Source: Adiantum capillus-veneris (lineage: Eukaryota; Streptophyta; Polypodiopsida; Polypodiales; Pteridaceae). From it: a DNA stretch of 64,000 nucleotides. The position numbers and the translations under genes are program-made. Positions 26,016 to 37,092 of this stretch are shown here, one piece after another. Below the pieces are notes generated by a model. That model worked only from the letters and a program-made list of their open reading frames with translations, had not been told where the DNA came from and did not search any database. Location: positions 128,161,470 to 128,225,469 of the forward strand of contig CM043962.1 in NCBI GenBank assembly GCA_014529385.2, in the 5' to 3' direction. Position 1 is the first letter of the stretch. Each line of letters begins with the position of its first letter.

Positions 26016-28115
26016 GAAGAGTTTTATAACTCCTCTGTACATCTGGAAATAAATGATAATGCAGATAATGAGTGTTCGGACACCTCAAGTGAGCATGGAA
26101 GGGAAGCCAAGAATATCAAGTTTTATGATTTTGCTAATCAGCACCCTAGACGCCAGGAACGCTATAGGAGGAAACGAGCAGGAAACAAAGTGAGAGAAAA
26201 CCTGATGCCCAAGATAAAAGGTAAAACTCACTATTTGATGCTTGTAAAAGTAGAGGATTGTGTAATATTAGGAAGATTCTCAAAAGATCGAAGGGAAAGA
26301 ACGCGAGAGGAAATAAAACAGGAACGAAAAGCTAAAACAGAAACAAAATCACAAAAATCAAAAAAATCAAAAAAAGAAACAACAAAAGACCAAAAGTGGA
26401 CCAAATTGGAGCGTAAACAGAAATACCAAGAATTGAAACAGTCTTTACGTGAGATATGGACTACTGAAAAAGATAGTGATGGTAAAGGGGAGTTCGAAAA
26501 GGGAAACATGAATGTACCATCACACTATCGGAAATTTACCATCTAGGACAGAAAAATCATCATGACACCACCAGTCAGGGAAAGAACCAACCAAGAATCT
26601 TATGATGGGCCAGAAAATGCAAAAAGGATAGACCTTGCAGAACCAGGTGAAAAGCCTCAGCCGGTCTATATAGCAAACGATTTAGAGCATGAAGAAGAAG
26701 AACGGCTAACCCAACTTCTCAAGAAGTATAAAGATGTGTTTGCATGGTCCTATAAAGACCTCAAAGGAGTTGATCCATCGATATGCTAACATACAATTCC
26801 TTTGAAATCGGATGCAAAACCTAGCAAACAACGTCCTTATACTTATAATGACACATTTGCTAAACGAATCAAAGAAGAGATTGATAAGCTGATGGAATCT
26901 GAATTCATCTATGAAATCGAACATACAGATTGGGTGTCACCCATTGTGGTAGTTCCCAAAAAGAATGGAAAACTGCGAGTGTGTGTAAACCTCAAAAAGG
27001 TAAATGCAGCCACCATAAGGGATGATTATCCCTTGCCAATCATAGAACATGTACTTGAGCAAGTAGCCGGAAAACGGGCTTATTCCTTTCTGGATGGATT
27101 TTCAGGATACAACCAACTGGCAATAGCAAGGGAGGATCAACACAAAACAACATTTGCCACAGAATGGGGAATTTATGCATATCGAGTTATGCCGTTTGGC
27201 TTAACTAATGCCCCAGCTACCTTCCAAAGGTTAATGATGCACGCTTTCAAAGAATATCTGAGAATATTCTTAGAAATATACATGGATGATCTTTGTGTAC
27301 ACTCTCTTCTACGAGAGGAACATATTGACCATTTGCAAAAGGTCTTTGAAAAATGTAGGACATATCGAATCTGTCTTAACCCGGAAAAGTGTATCTTTAT
27401 GGTTAAGCAAGGCCGCATCTTAGGACACATTGTCTCAAGAAATGGCATAACCACTGATCTAGACAAAGTCAAAGTCATTGTAGACCTACCCAGGCCTACT
27501 AATGCTAAACAAGTGCAATCCTTCATGGGACACTGCGGATATTATCGAAGATTCATATACATGTATGCGGTTATCGCACAACCTCTGTATCGTTTGCTAG
27601 TCAATTTCGATTGCACCGAGGAGTGTGAAACTTCATTCCAAAAGCTGAAGGAAAACCTTATATCAGCACCTGTACTGAAGACACCAGATTGGGAAAAGAT
27701 ATTCCATGTTCACATTGATGCTTCTGCATATGCAATCGGGAGTATTCGGAACAATGGATTTTCCAGTGTGTTATGCAAGCCGACAGTTAAACAGTGCGAA
27801 AAATAACTACACAACCACACTGAACGAGAAGGGTTAGGAATGATTTATGTTGTAAAGAAATTTCGGCATTATTTGCTCGCAAACAAACTTGTGTTCTTCA
27901 TAGATCATCAAGCTCTTTTGTATCTGGTAAATAAACCATGCAATACAGGGAGAATTGTACGCTGGTTTATTATATTGCTAGAGTTTGATTTCACAGTGGT
28001 GGTCAAAAAGGGTAAAACTCATCTATGAGCGGATCATCTTTCAAGGATACACAATGGGGAAGCTCCTGAAGGAGTAGATGATGACATACCAGATGCTTAT
28101 CTTTTCAATGTTGAA
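26016..28115 (+). pseudogene. pol: Giant gypsy reverse transcriptase and RNase H
   Basis: Same frame as the protease, broken by stops at 26013, 26544, 26787, 27804 and 28026. RT motifs in order: WVSPIVVVPKKNGKLRVCVN, AYSFLDGFSGYNQLAIA, KTTFATEWGIYAYRVMPFGL, and YMDD at about 27280-27292 (IYMDDLCVHS, catalytic pair intact), then ILGHIVS. RNase H shows HVHIDASAYAIGS, TEREGLGMIYVVKKFRHYL, FFIDHQALLYL and ADHLSR, giving its acidic residues. A lysine-rich non-conserved segment (26190-26546) lies between protease and RT. The enzyme copies element RNA into cDNA. Only stops and small indels inactivate it. Confidence 0.9.
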
Positions 28116-29790
28116 ATGGTACCCAAATGGTCTCAGGACATTGTTAGCATTCTTTCCTTTGAAAGTGGGTTTGATAATATGGAATACATTTACAAACAAC
28201 AAACAATTCGACGAACAAAAAACTTCCAGTTGATAGCAGGACGGCTGTATCATCTAGGCTCGTACCAAATCCTACGATTCTGTATAAATTCGGAGGAATT
28301 CGAGTGCTACCTTGATGAAGCACATGTCCAGGATTGTGCATTTCATTGTTCAACAGTGAAAACATACCAGAGACTGAAACAATTAGGGGTTTATTGGCCA
28401 ACTATGTATGCAGACACACATTCTTATGTTACCAATTGTACTATATGTAGTGCCAAACGACCAGTGGATCATGCAACATTGTTTCAGGTAAACATTGCAC
28501 CTGCATGGAGTCAATATATCATTAATTTCTTAACCACCAGGACGTTCCCTGAGAACATCACAAGAGCACGAAAAAGGGTTATAGAGCTGGAAGCTCGTGA
28601 CTTTCAGTTAATTGGGAACCAAATCTATAAGCGAGGAAAGGACAATCAACTTAGAATCTGTGCAAGTGAAAGTGAATACCTGCTGATTCTAGAACATGCA
28701 CATAGCGGAATAAGTGGAGGCCATTTTTCGGGCGATAAGACGGCAAAAATTGTCTTATCCGTAGGAATATGGTGGCCTACATTGCACATGGATGCGGAAG
28801 AGTTTGTAAGGCGTTGTGACGCATGTCAGCGTACCAAGGTACCAATAAAGAGAGATGAGATGCCACTACGGCCAATGATGGGAGCAAGAACATTTGCAAA
28901 ATGGGGCATTGATTTTGTAGGACCTATCTCACCCCCTGCATATCGCACCCATACCCAATATATCATTGTGGCTATGGACTATCTCACAAAATGGATGGAA
29001 GCCAAGGCAACGCAAAAAGCAGATGCATGCACCACTGCACAATTTTTGTATGAGAATATTTTTGTACGATACGGGTTACCTATAGAAATTGTCAGTGACC
29101 GTCGGACACATTTTCTTAATGAAGTCGTTGAATATCTGCTAGGGGAATTCATAGTCATACATAGGAAATCTACTCCATACCATCCACAGGCCAATGGACA
29201 AGCCGAGGCCACAAATAAAACACTATGCATGGTTCTTACTAAAATAGTGTCAGAGTCAAGAACAGATTGGGATCAACAGCTACACTCAACACTATGGGCA
29301 TACAGGGTAGCTTACAAAACATCGATAGGAACAACACCGTACAACATGGTGTTTGGCCTAAATGCTATACTACCCATAGAGTTTTTAATTCCAACTCTAC
29401 GAGTAGAGAAACGCGTAGAATGGACAGGGCATGAGCTCTCTTCAAGAATAGATGATCTTGAAAAGTTAGATGAACTCTGCTTGAGAGCTGTAGCTTCAAT
29501 CTATGCTAAAAAGAGAAGACAAAAAGAGTTTTTTGACAAGCATGTGCGCACTAAAGAGTTCAAAACAAGTGATTATGTACTTGTTTATACTTTGAAGCAA
29601 CATGCCAAGAAACTTAAAAAGCGAGGGATGGGACCCTTTGTGATTAGTGATCCATCACAAAGTGGAGCTGTCAAGCTTGCTACATTAGCAGGTGAAGAAA
29701 TGTCGAACTGGATTAGTGGATGTTGACTGAAGAAATATCATCTACCACTCACACAGGAGATGCTCCAACAAATTCATCAAGGAAAACAAT
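28116..29790 (+). pseudogene. Giant gypsy integrase with duplicated zinc-binding module
   Basis: A 536-residue open frame (28116-29726) in the pol frame. The HHCC zinc module occurs twice: His70, His77, Cys108, Cys111 and His196, His203, Cys234, Cys237, exactly 126 residues apart. Their surroundings also repeat (PKWSQ/PAWSQ; FQLI; YWPT/WWPT). The core follows with WGIDFVGPIS, IVSDRRTHF and ANGQAEATNK, keeping the DDE triad. The usual SDRGTHF Gly is Arg here. A C-terminal basic region follows (KKLKKRGMGPFVI). A frame change near 29720 leads into LKKYHLPLTQEMLQQIHQ and the second protease domain. Integrase joins cDNA to the chromosome; the first module might be a vestigial or specificity-related extension. 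Confidence 0.9.
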
Positions 29791-30358
29791 GAATGAAGGA
29801 AAAACAGAGAGTACGAGAAGAAGCTCAAGCAGAAGCACAAGAACGCATTGCAAAAAGAAGACTTCTGCGACAACAACAACAAAGTGGAGCACCAGTGCGA
29901 ATCAATGCCATTCGACTGACGAAGTTGGATGAAGACACAGTGGAGCCAATAATTGCAGTCAAAGTAGGCAGCAATCAAGTTGAATCGACGGCATTGCTTG
30001 ATTCTGGAGCTCAGGCAAATTTGCTCTCTTATGGATTATACCAACAGCTCAAATCTGCAGGCCAACTTCATCCTACTCCTCAAGTGTTGGAAAGTAGTAC
30101 ATCACACCCGTTGAAAAAATTGGGATGGACTATATTACATGTACAAATACATCAATATATTTACCCGCACAAATTCTATGTGGTGGAGGTTGAAAACACA
30201 CAACACCCAATGATGTTGGACAACCTTGGCAAAAAGAGTACAATGTGCAGATAGATTGGGATGCAAAGGCAGTAAAAATTCAGCATGCACATGAACAACA
30301 GGTGATAGCCTTTGCTCAGCAATACCCAAATAATCAGCTGCAAACCATGCAATCATAG
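29791..30358 (+). pseudogene. Second retropepsin-like domain downstream of integrase
   Basis: A basic, Gln/Glu-rich coiled segment (EAQAEAQERIAKRRLL) precedes a retropepsin fold. VEPIIAVKVGSNQVESTALL leads into DSGAQANLLS (active-site type loop), and after a frameshift near 30215 the C-terminal strand motif VGQPWQKEYNVQIDWDAKAV appears. That end motif is typical of gypsy and caulimovirid proteases. It is separate from the protease at 25200-25600 and lies in an atypical place, after integrase. Whether it is catalytic or a structural paralogue is unknown. Confidence 0.75.
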
Positions 30359-30379
30359 GAAAAAGAGACAAAAGAAAGA

Positions 30380-31027
30380 ATGCCACCAAAGAACAACATG
30401 ATACCCAAGGCCAACAAACAAGTAACAGCAAACCATGCTGACTACATACATACGAAGTCACCGACCGCAGTGCAAAGATCTAGGTTACCAAAACAAGGGA
30501 AACAAGTATGGAGGCGGAAGGATAGAAATGACATGACAGACAAACAACCATGCAATGAAAGAATTCAACCGACGCAGATAGTTCAACCAAAAACCAAGGG
30601 CATAAAACAGATATGGATCCCAAAGAAAATGCTCAGCAACAACTCAAATGTCACTAGCATTTGGATACCCAAACAAAAGCAAAAGGAACTCCCTTCAGTA
30701 CAAGAAACAATGGAAGGCAGACAGCTGCATTTGAAAAAAGGCAACCGACTTATGTGGATGCCAATCAGCAACAAAAAAGTGGCAACAAAGGAAGTAGCAA
30801 AATATCTACAAAAACCGGCAAAAACAAAATACCAATGGAAAGCAAAGGAAATATGGTCCACGGCCATTCCGGCCAAGCCAATCCTCTCCATAGAAACAAC
30901 TACGGCTATATCAACAGTAGCGGCAAAGCAATTGCCTGTGGCAAAAAAGACAATTAAACAAAGAGCAGTAGAGTTACAGTTGTTACTTGCAAAGAAAACA
31001 GGAAACCTCGACGGAGAATGCCAATAA
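30380..31027 (+). CDS. Basic protein with repeated Trp-x-Pro-Lys motifs (unknown)
   Basis: A 215-residue open frame with no recognised domain. It is Lys/Gln-rich and has regularly recurring tryptophans in a basic context: KQVWRRK (Trp44), KQIWIPKK (Trp79), SIWIPKQ (Trp95), LMWMPISNK (Trp126) and YQWKAKEIW. Such a pattern suggests nucleic-acid or protein binding. It may be the C-terminal continuation of the preceding domain, since only a stop at about 30357 separates them. The start codon is uncertain. No membrane segment or signal peptide is seen. Confidence 0.5.
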   Translation: MPPKNNMIPKANKQVTANHADYIHTKSPTAVQRSRLPKQGKQVWRRKDRNDMTDKQPCNERIQPTQIVQPKTKGIKQIWIPKKMLSNNSNVTSIWIPKQKQKELPSVQETMEGRQLHLKKGNRLMWMPISNKKVATKEVAKYLQKPAKTKYQWKAKEIWSTAIPAKPILSIETTTAISTVAAKQLPVAKKTIKQRAVELQLLLAKKTGNLDGECQ

Positions 31028-33843
31028 GCATCTTGCTTATTCCCTTCTCTTGCACAACATTAATTTTTCCATGCATTGACCGAGTATGCATAAATTAGGG
31101 CCACATTAATTGGCCAAGCATTAGCACAAATTTTTCAACCTATGCATGGCACATACTCCGAGGCGAGACCTTGTCGTTCGGGAGGACTCCGGCTAGGAGG
31201 GGGGGAGGCATTCTCAAATGCGGAACCAATAGCAGAAAGAGCAAAAAAGGGCATGATTTTCGACTATTTTAAGGGTTGTTGTTTGATTGCAAAATTTTCT
31301 AGACTAACCCAAGTACATATGCCCTTATACAGCATGTATCTACAGGTATATGGGGCCAAACGCCAAATCAAGCCCCTAGGTATGTGTATATAAGTAGAAA
31401 TAGCCATTTTTCGGGCAAAATATTGGTAAAACAGAGAAATCCGGCCATAAAAATTGCATGTGAGTGTATATAATGTTTTGCGGTGATGTTTGTGATTTAT
31501 TATGATTTTTGGGGATTTTTTGGGTTTGATTGGCTATTTTTCTTTTAATTTTGCTAATTTTCGGTAGAAAAAACTTCAAAAATACAAAAAGAAGGTAAAA
31601 AAACGGTCGTAATGAAAAACAAAAAATATGGGGATGATCAGTGACAATACCTATGGTACAGTAGGGGTGCAATTATGAGACTAGAGCGGAAAGCGTGTTT
31701 TGGCCAGGTTTTGACCGAAATGCCAAATTTCTGGTAAACACGTCAAATGGAGTCCAAATCAAGAAATTTTTGAGCCTAAACCGCATCTCGCAAGAAGATA
31801 GGAGCACATGTCAAATTTCATGAAAAGTGGTTCGGGGACCTCTATTATAAGAAATTTTCACCTCATTTTTAGCTCATCTTCACTATTGACTTTGTGGAGA
31901 GAGCTTCTGTCACCTAGAGCGGACGGACCTTCCAGCAGCTTCTACAACGCACACGACTACCCGACGAGCTTCAGACATGAGAGGTAGGCTCACCACCTTG
32001 AGCTTTTCGCGCATGTTTGTCATTATGTCGCGAAAACTAGCGTAGGGATCACACATAAAGCGGGCGGTAGAGACCTACAAGTAGAGACGGCGACCTAATG
32101 GCTAACTCAAAAGCAACGAGACTTCATCGGTAGCTTACCCTAGCATAGGAGACCAGTCCTGGATGTCCAAAGGCAGTAGAAAACCATCGGGAAAAACCCT
32201 AATTCCTAGAATCCCTCAAGAGGCCACCAAATGGGAAATCAGCGAAAAGACGACCAAATGCTACCAAAATTCATGGGTAGGAGCATCTCGACATGCTCGA
32301 CAAGTCTATGTGGCCCACATGACCAAAAAGTGACCCGAAGCAGCACTAAACTTCAGAATCGGCATCAGACACACAAAGCATCAAATTGCTCTCGCGGCCA
32401 AACCGCATGCCCGTTTGCCACCAAACTTCACTAGCGGCTTTCCTAGAGCATCAACAACCAAGTCCTATGGTGGTAGACCACCACTAATCATCAAAGACAT
32501 GTAAACGCAACCACGGGTGCTTCTAGAGCGACAAATTACCAAATGAAGCTCCGGTGAAGCCAAAGTCGACAAAAACCATACGGCAAGGATCCCCAAGGGA
32601 TCGGGAAGCTATGGAGACTAACATCAAGAAATTTCATCGCCAACAAGCACTCCAAAAGTCAAAAAACGGCTCGAAGGCTCTGAAGTCCACACACGGAGTT
32701 ATTCTCTATCCATTTGACTTTTTTATTGAAATTAGGCTTAAAAGGGACTCAGGGGGACTAAGGGCAAGCACTAGGGGCACAATCCATGAAAAAATCATCA
32801 GGAAACATCCTACGCGTAGGATGTCTCAAGGGCATTTCTGGGCGCAAATCCCAACATTTTTCATCATACACATTTTATGAATGACCTTTACATGCTATCC
32901 ACCAAGTCTCATCACATTTGGACCAAAATTGACCTCATATGCATGAAAAAACGCAAAGTTAGGGCATAGAGGCAATAATGGGCCATAGACCTACCAAATC
33001 TTGTCCAAATCACATGAAACTTGCACAACACATTCACCAACACATCAACAACTAATCTCTATGGTCAGAAGCAAAAATTGGTGAAATAGACATCCTACGC
33101 GTAGGATGTCTATTCGACATTTTTGGCCTTCAGAGGATGGTTGTTCATTCCAGATCCAATCACCTCATCATCAAGAGCTCATATATCAATTTTGAAGCCA
33201 TTCTAATCATTTTTTACCCCCAACACCTTCAAGATACACTTTTTGAGTCCAAAAACACTACACGGGCTCTTACAAGCATCAATCCTTGTCCAAATCCAAA
33301 TCCAAGAGCATATCCATGTTCCATAGGCCAAGGACTACCCACAGAACAAATCTCATGTCATTTTGATGAAAAAGACATCCTACACGTAGGATGTCTCCAG
33401 CATAATTTGGACCTTCTGTGCAAAGAGTGACATCATGGGAGCCAATACCATGGTGCAATGAGCCCATATACCAATTTTCCACCCAATTGGACATCAATTG
33501 CTACATGTTATGGACTTTCTACCCAATTTGTGACCTAAAGCCTGAATCAGCCAAAAAAAACACTTTTTGATGCCCAAATCCATATCCAAGCACATAGCCA
33601 TGTTCCATAAGCCATACACTACCAGCATGTCAAGTCAACCAATTTTGATGAAAAAGACATCCTACGCGTAGGATGTCTAAAAGGAAAATTTTGGCCAGAA
33701 TTGCACTGTGAGCACATGCACAGCTTCACAAGTTCCTTTTAAACTTTATTTTCAATTTTCAAGTCATTTGGATAGTTAAAACTCAGTTTCTCAGCTAATA
33801 TGGAAAAAACGCTAACTTCGGACTACTGAGTGCAACAGGATCT
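31028..33843 (+). other. Non-coding interval of giant element between pol and the extra ORF
   Basis: 2.8 kb without a credible gene. It holds TATA-like sequences (GTGTATATAAG at about 31383 and CTATTATAAG at about 31851) followed by a CT-rich leader-like stretch. The second half is a 282-285 bp periodic repeat carrying four palindromes. It could be the promoter and leader for the extra ORF, but this is inference. Confidence 0.6.
32803..33678. repeat. Palindrome array, 3' part (4 copies, period about 284 bp)
   Basis: Copies at 32803-32826, 33088-33111, 33373-33396 and 33655-33678, spaced 285, 285 and 282 bp. The consensus is the same 24-bp dyad as in the leader. Copies two and four are perfect. 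Copy one has G to A at its second base, and copy three has G to A at a central CpG. Spacers share phrases (CCAAATCCAWATCCAAGMRC, CCATGTTCCATARGCCA, TTTTGATGAAAAAGACATCC) but are otherwise clearly diverged. Confidence 0.97.
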
Positions 33844-35764
33844 ATGGCAGCCGTGAAGTCACCAGCAAAGAAGAAAAGAATGACCATCAAGGATTACCTA
33901 GAAGAAGTGGAGCCCTTCGTCATACCAGAAGGAACATTAAAGCCCACCAGCAAATGGATTCAAGAAGATCTGTTAGAGTCCAACGACCTACAAATCTACC
34001 AAGGAGTGTTGAAAGACACGGAATGTGATCGAGCTACCAATGCTGTCGCGAGAACTCAATGAGTTTGTAAGAAGCAAGATGGCCGGGTACTTGGAGAAGA
34101 TTGATCTCCACAACTACTTTGAAGCAGTATCGGCAAGGGTGGACATAAAGAGAGTCTGGGAGTTTGTGACAACCATCAAAGAAGATGGAGTGGCCAAAGT
34201 AACAGATCTACAAGGCAGTCCAGAAACATAAATAATCATCACTGAGCAGGTTGTAGCCGATGCACTAGACCTCTCCAACAAGGGGGATAGTGTAACTAAA
34301 AGAAGGGATGATGTCAAGGTGTACAATGAGAAGAAAGGAAACTACACCTTTGAAGATATTGCCAACCCAAGAGTGGCAGTCATGAGTCAGTTGTACAACC
34401 AATACTTCCACATGTGTACGAAGAGGCCACAAAAGTACAGAATGCCGCCAGGTGCAATTGCCACAACATTCACTTGGGCAATGACGAAAGGCACCCCAAA
34501 GATAATCAATTATGCAGTGTATATACATAACAACCTAGTAAAGATGGGTAAAAAGAAGCCAACATATATTGTGCCAGGAGAACTAATCACTAAGGTGATT
34601 TATGGGGCATTCCACGCAAAAGGAAGATGGCCTGACCCCCCGTCTCAGAATGACTGGCTAAGGCTAAAAGAAGACAAAGAGGACGAGCCACAAAGAGCAC
34701 CAAGGGTTGCTACAAGACTGAAAAGACGCCTAGAACCTGTTCAAGAGGAGCAGCCAGAGCAAAAGAAAGGAAAGAAAGAGTTTGCCCAAGTGCCGGTGAA
34801 AGAAACAAAGTCACAAAAAGCGGCAAGATTAGAGAGGCTGATGGAGAGCTTCAGAGCAGAGAGAGCCCTTAAAGGTGATTTGAGTGAACTCTGGAAGCCA
34901 TCTCTAGAGTCAATGTCGGGATCATCTCAAAGAGTGCAAAAGGACAGATTCGAGGATTATATTAAAAATTTTGAGATTCTTGATGCCGCATTAGAAAATA
35001 TACCGCATGTACCTTTCACAGAGGAGGAAGTGGAGCAAATACGGCAGAAACTGCTAGATGAGCAAGAGAGCCAAGAGAGAGAAAAAAAAACTAAAGCAGA
35101 CAGAGATTTAAAGAGAAATCCTACCTCTCTACCAGCCAGCCCTGAACCCAGCCCCCCGCCCTCACCACCTCCTCAAGAAGACAAAGAGGAGGAAGACAAA
35201 CACAAAGGCCAGGAGGAGCCCAAAAGAGACCAAAGCCATGAAAGGAAAGAGTTTAAACCCAAGAGTAAGGAGACAAAGCCAAACGAAGAATATAACACAT
35301 TTTTGGACCTACTACAAAAGAAGAGGCTACCACAGTCGCATTCGACTTGGCAAGCACAAGGCCTAAAGAACAAATGCAAGGCATCAGGCTAGTGGAACTT
35401 AAAAAAATTGCCACAGATACAGTGGATTTGCACCCGCCCTCCAATGACTGGGATGTGGTGATGACGAAGCTAATCGGGTTAAGAGCGCAGTCCATGGCTT
35501 CAGAAAGTGAGATGGCAGCTCTCAAGGCCACGGAAATAAAGATAAAGCTGGAAGTAGACTCTCTACAAGGACAAAGCCAAAGGCAGAAAGAGAGAGAAGC
35601 GGAGCTACAGGCCAGCCTAGCAAGGGCATTGCAAAGATGCCAGGCAATGGAGGAAGAAAAATCGGGCAGCAGCACAAAGAATGCAAGGAGTTGAAGAGGA
35701 ATGTAAGCAACTCAGCAAATCACTGATAGATGCCGAGAGGAAAGGGATAACCTGACCCTACAGC
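33844..35764 (+). pseudogene. Extra 3' ORF of giant gypsy element, N-terminal part
   Basis: Starts at ATG 33844 (MAAVKSPAKKKRMTIKDYLE). It passes frame changes near 34030 and 35390 and a stop near 34229, and is cut at 35764 by copia B. The N-terminal 350 or so residues form a compact domain (FTWAMTKGTPKIINYAVYIH, then YIVPGELITKVIYGAF). A Pro/Glu/Lys-rich linker follows (PASPEPSPPPSPPP), then a long coiled coil (35410-35690). Position between pol and 3' LTR matches the extra or env-like ORFs of plant Athila/Tat elements. I see no transmembrane segment or signal peptide, so an envelope role is not supported. Function unknown. Confidence 0.7.
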
Positions 35765-35991
35765 TGTTACCATATACATGTGGTAGTGATGTGTGTGAAC
35801 ACACTAGGACCGCCGGGGCATTTTTTCCCTCTTTAGGAGGTTTTTTCCCCCGTGCATTGTATATACGCCCATCACTCTAGGGCTATCTATCTTTCCATTG
35901 CACACTAAGTAACACACTCTCTATTGTGTGCCTTGAGCTTCCTTCGTCTTCTCCAAGCTGTGTGTGTTTCTCTGCAACCCTAATTCCAACA
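35765..35991 (+). repeat. 5' LTR of copia B
   Basis: TGTTACCATATACATG to CTAATTCCAACA, with TGTATATACG (about 35858) as likely TATA box. It differs from the 3' LTR at two positions. Confidence 0.97.
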
Positions 35992-35993
35992 AT

Positions 35994-36005
35994 TGGTATC
36001 AGAGC
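35994..36005 (+). other. Primer-binding site of copia B (tRNA-iMet)
   Basis: TGGTATCAGAGC lies two bases after the 5' LTR, the standard complement of the initiator tRNA-Met 3' end. Confidence 0.92.
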
Positions 36006-36353
36006 AGGTCACGTCCTTCCAGGCTTAGTCGCCAGCCGCTCCAGCACACGCCTGCTCACCTTCTCCGATTTCAGTGAGCTTTGGCGAGCGTTCGCAGGTC
36101 GACAAACATTTTGGGTAAGCTCAAAGAGCTTGGTCTGCTCAGAATTTTGATTTGGGCTCATTTCGGCCTCCGTTTCCACTACAGGCAGTACTGCATAGGC
36201 TATTTCGTCATTTTGTGCAGAATTTCTGTCAGTGCCGTTTTCTGCGTAACAGGTGCCTTATAGTCTTCTACGGTTTGTGCTATATATCACAGGTTGTTCC
36301 CGCTCAATTTCTCCTATTTTCAGGCAGTTTTCACATCAGGTGCAGCATTTACC

Positions 36354-36886
36354 ATGGCTGACAACAACAACACATATGTGTTCAAGATGTTTGCTGCTGA
36401 GGACAGGTTGGATGGGGACAACTACCCTATGTGGGCTTATATGATGCAACATGTTCTTGTGTCAAAAGGTGTCTGGAACATTGTGCAGGGCATTGATGTA
36501 CGTCCTGGTTCTGAGGATGTAGGCAATGTTGAGGATGTTGCAGGTCTTGCTGCAAGGATTGCAGCTGTTAGAGTTGTTTTGCCTACGGCAGAACAAGCTC
36601 GTTGGGATGTTAAGGATGCGCAGGCATTGCATTGTCTGTGAAGCGCACCATTGTTCCTCACATCTGTTCAACAAAATCAGCAAAACAGGCTTGGGATATT
36701 TTAGCAGGTCTTTATGCAAGCCGCAATGAGGCTAAAATTGCTTTGCTGCGTAAAGAGCTGGAGTCGAAGATTATGCATGAGGAAGATGATATGGACACTT
36801 TCCTTGCTAGTGTCAAGGATATCAATGAGCAGCTTATTTGTGCAGGTGAAGTCATTTCAGACAGTTCCCTTGTGCAGACTGTTCTT
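36354..36886 (+). pseudogene. gag: Copia B gag, N-terminal part
   Basis: Begins MADNNNTYVFKMFAAEDRLD like copia A. A 10-bp deletion near 36624-36634 relative to copia A shifts the frame after DVKDAQAL. The reading resumes as SVKRTIVPHICS and ends at SSLVQTVL, where copia C is inserted. TTCTT at 36882-36886 is the left copy of copia C's target duplication. Confidence 0.9.
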
Positions 36887-37078
36887 TGTTGGGGTATAAA
36901 GCCCAATGTGGTCGCCCAGGTAAGTGGGCGGGCCGCCAGGTATGTACACATATTCTTTTGTAAAAACCTAATAAGAACTCACTATGCTCTACACATTACA
37001 GTAGAGCGAGTTCACCATATCGTCGTGCTCTTCTTCTCGCACTCTCTCTCGCGTCGCACTTCCACTCGTACTCCTTCA
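36887..37078 (+). repeat. 5' LTR of copia C
   Basis: TGTTGGGGTATAAAGCCCAA to CGTACTCCTTCA. It contains a TATAAA close to its start. Confidence 0.95.
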
Positions 37079-37080
37079 AC

Positions 37081-37092
37081 TGGTCTCAGAGC
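37081..37092 (+). other. Primer-binding site of copia C
   Basis: TGGTCTCAGAGC differs from the iMet complement TGGTATCAGAGC at one base, two bases after the LTR. Confidence 0.85.

Noticed and set aside
16310-33678. Regularly spaced palindromic repeats as a CRISPR array
   Set aside because: Spacing is 125-443 bp, spacers are homologous to each other, the host is a plant retroelement, and no cas gene is present.
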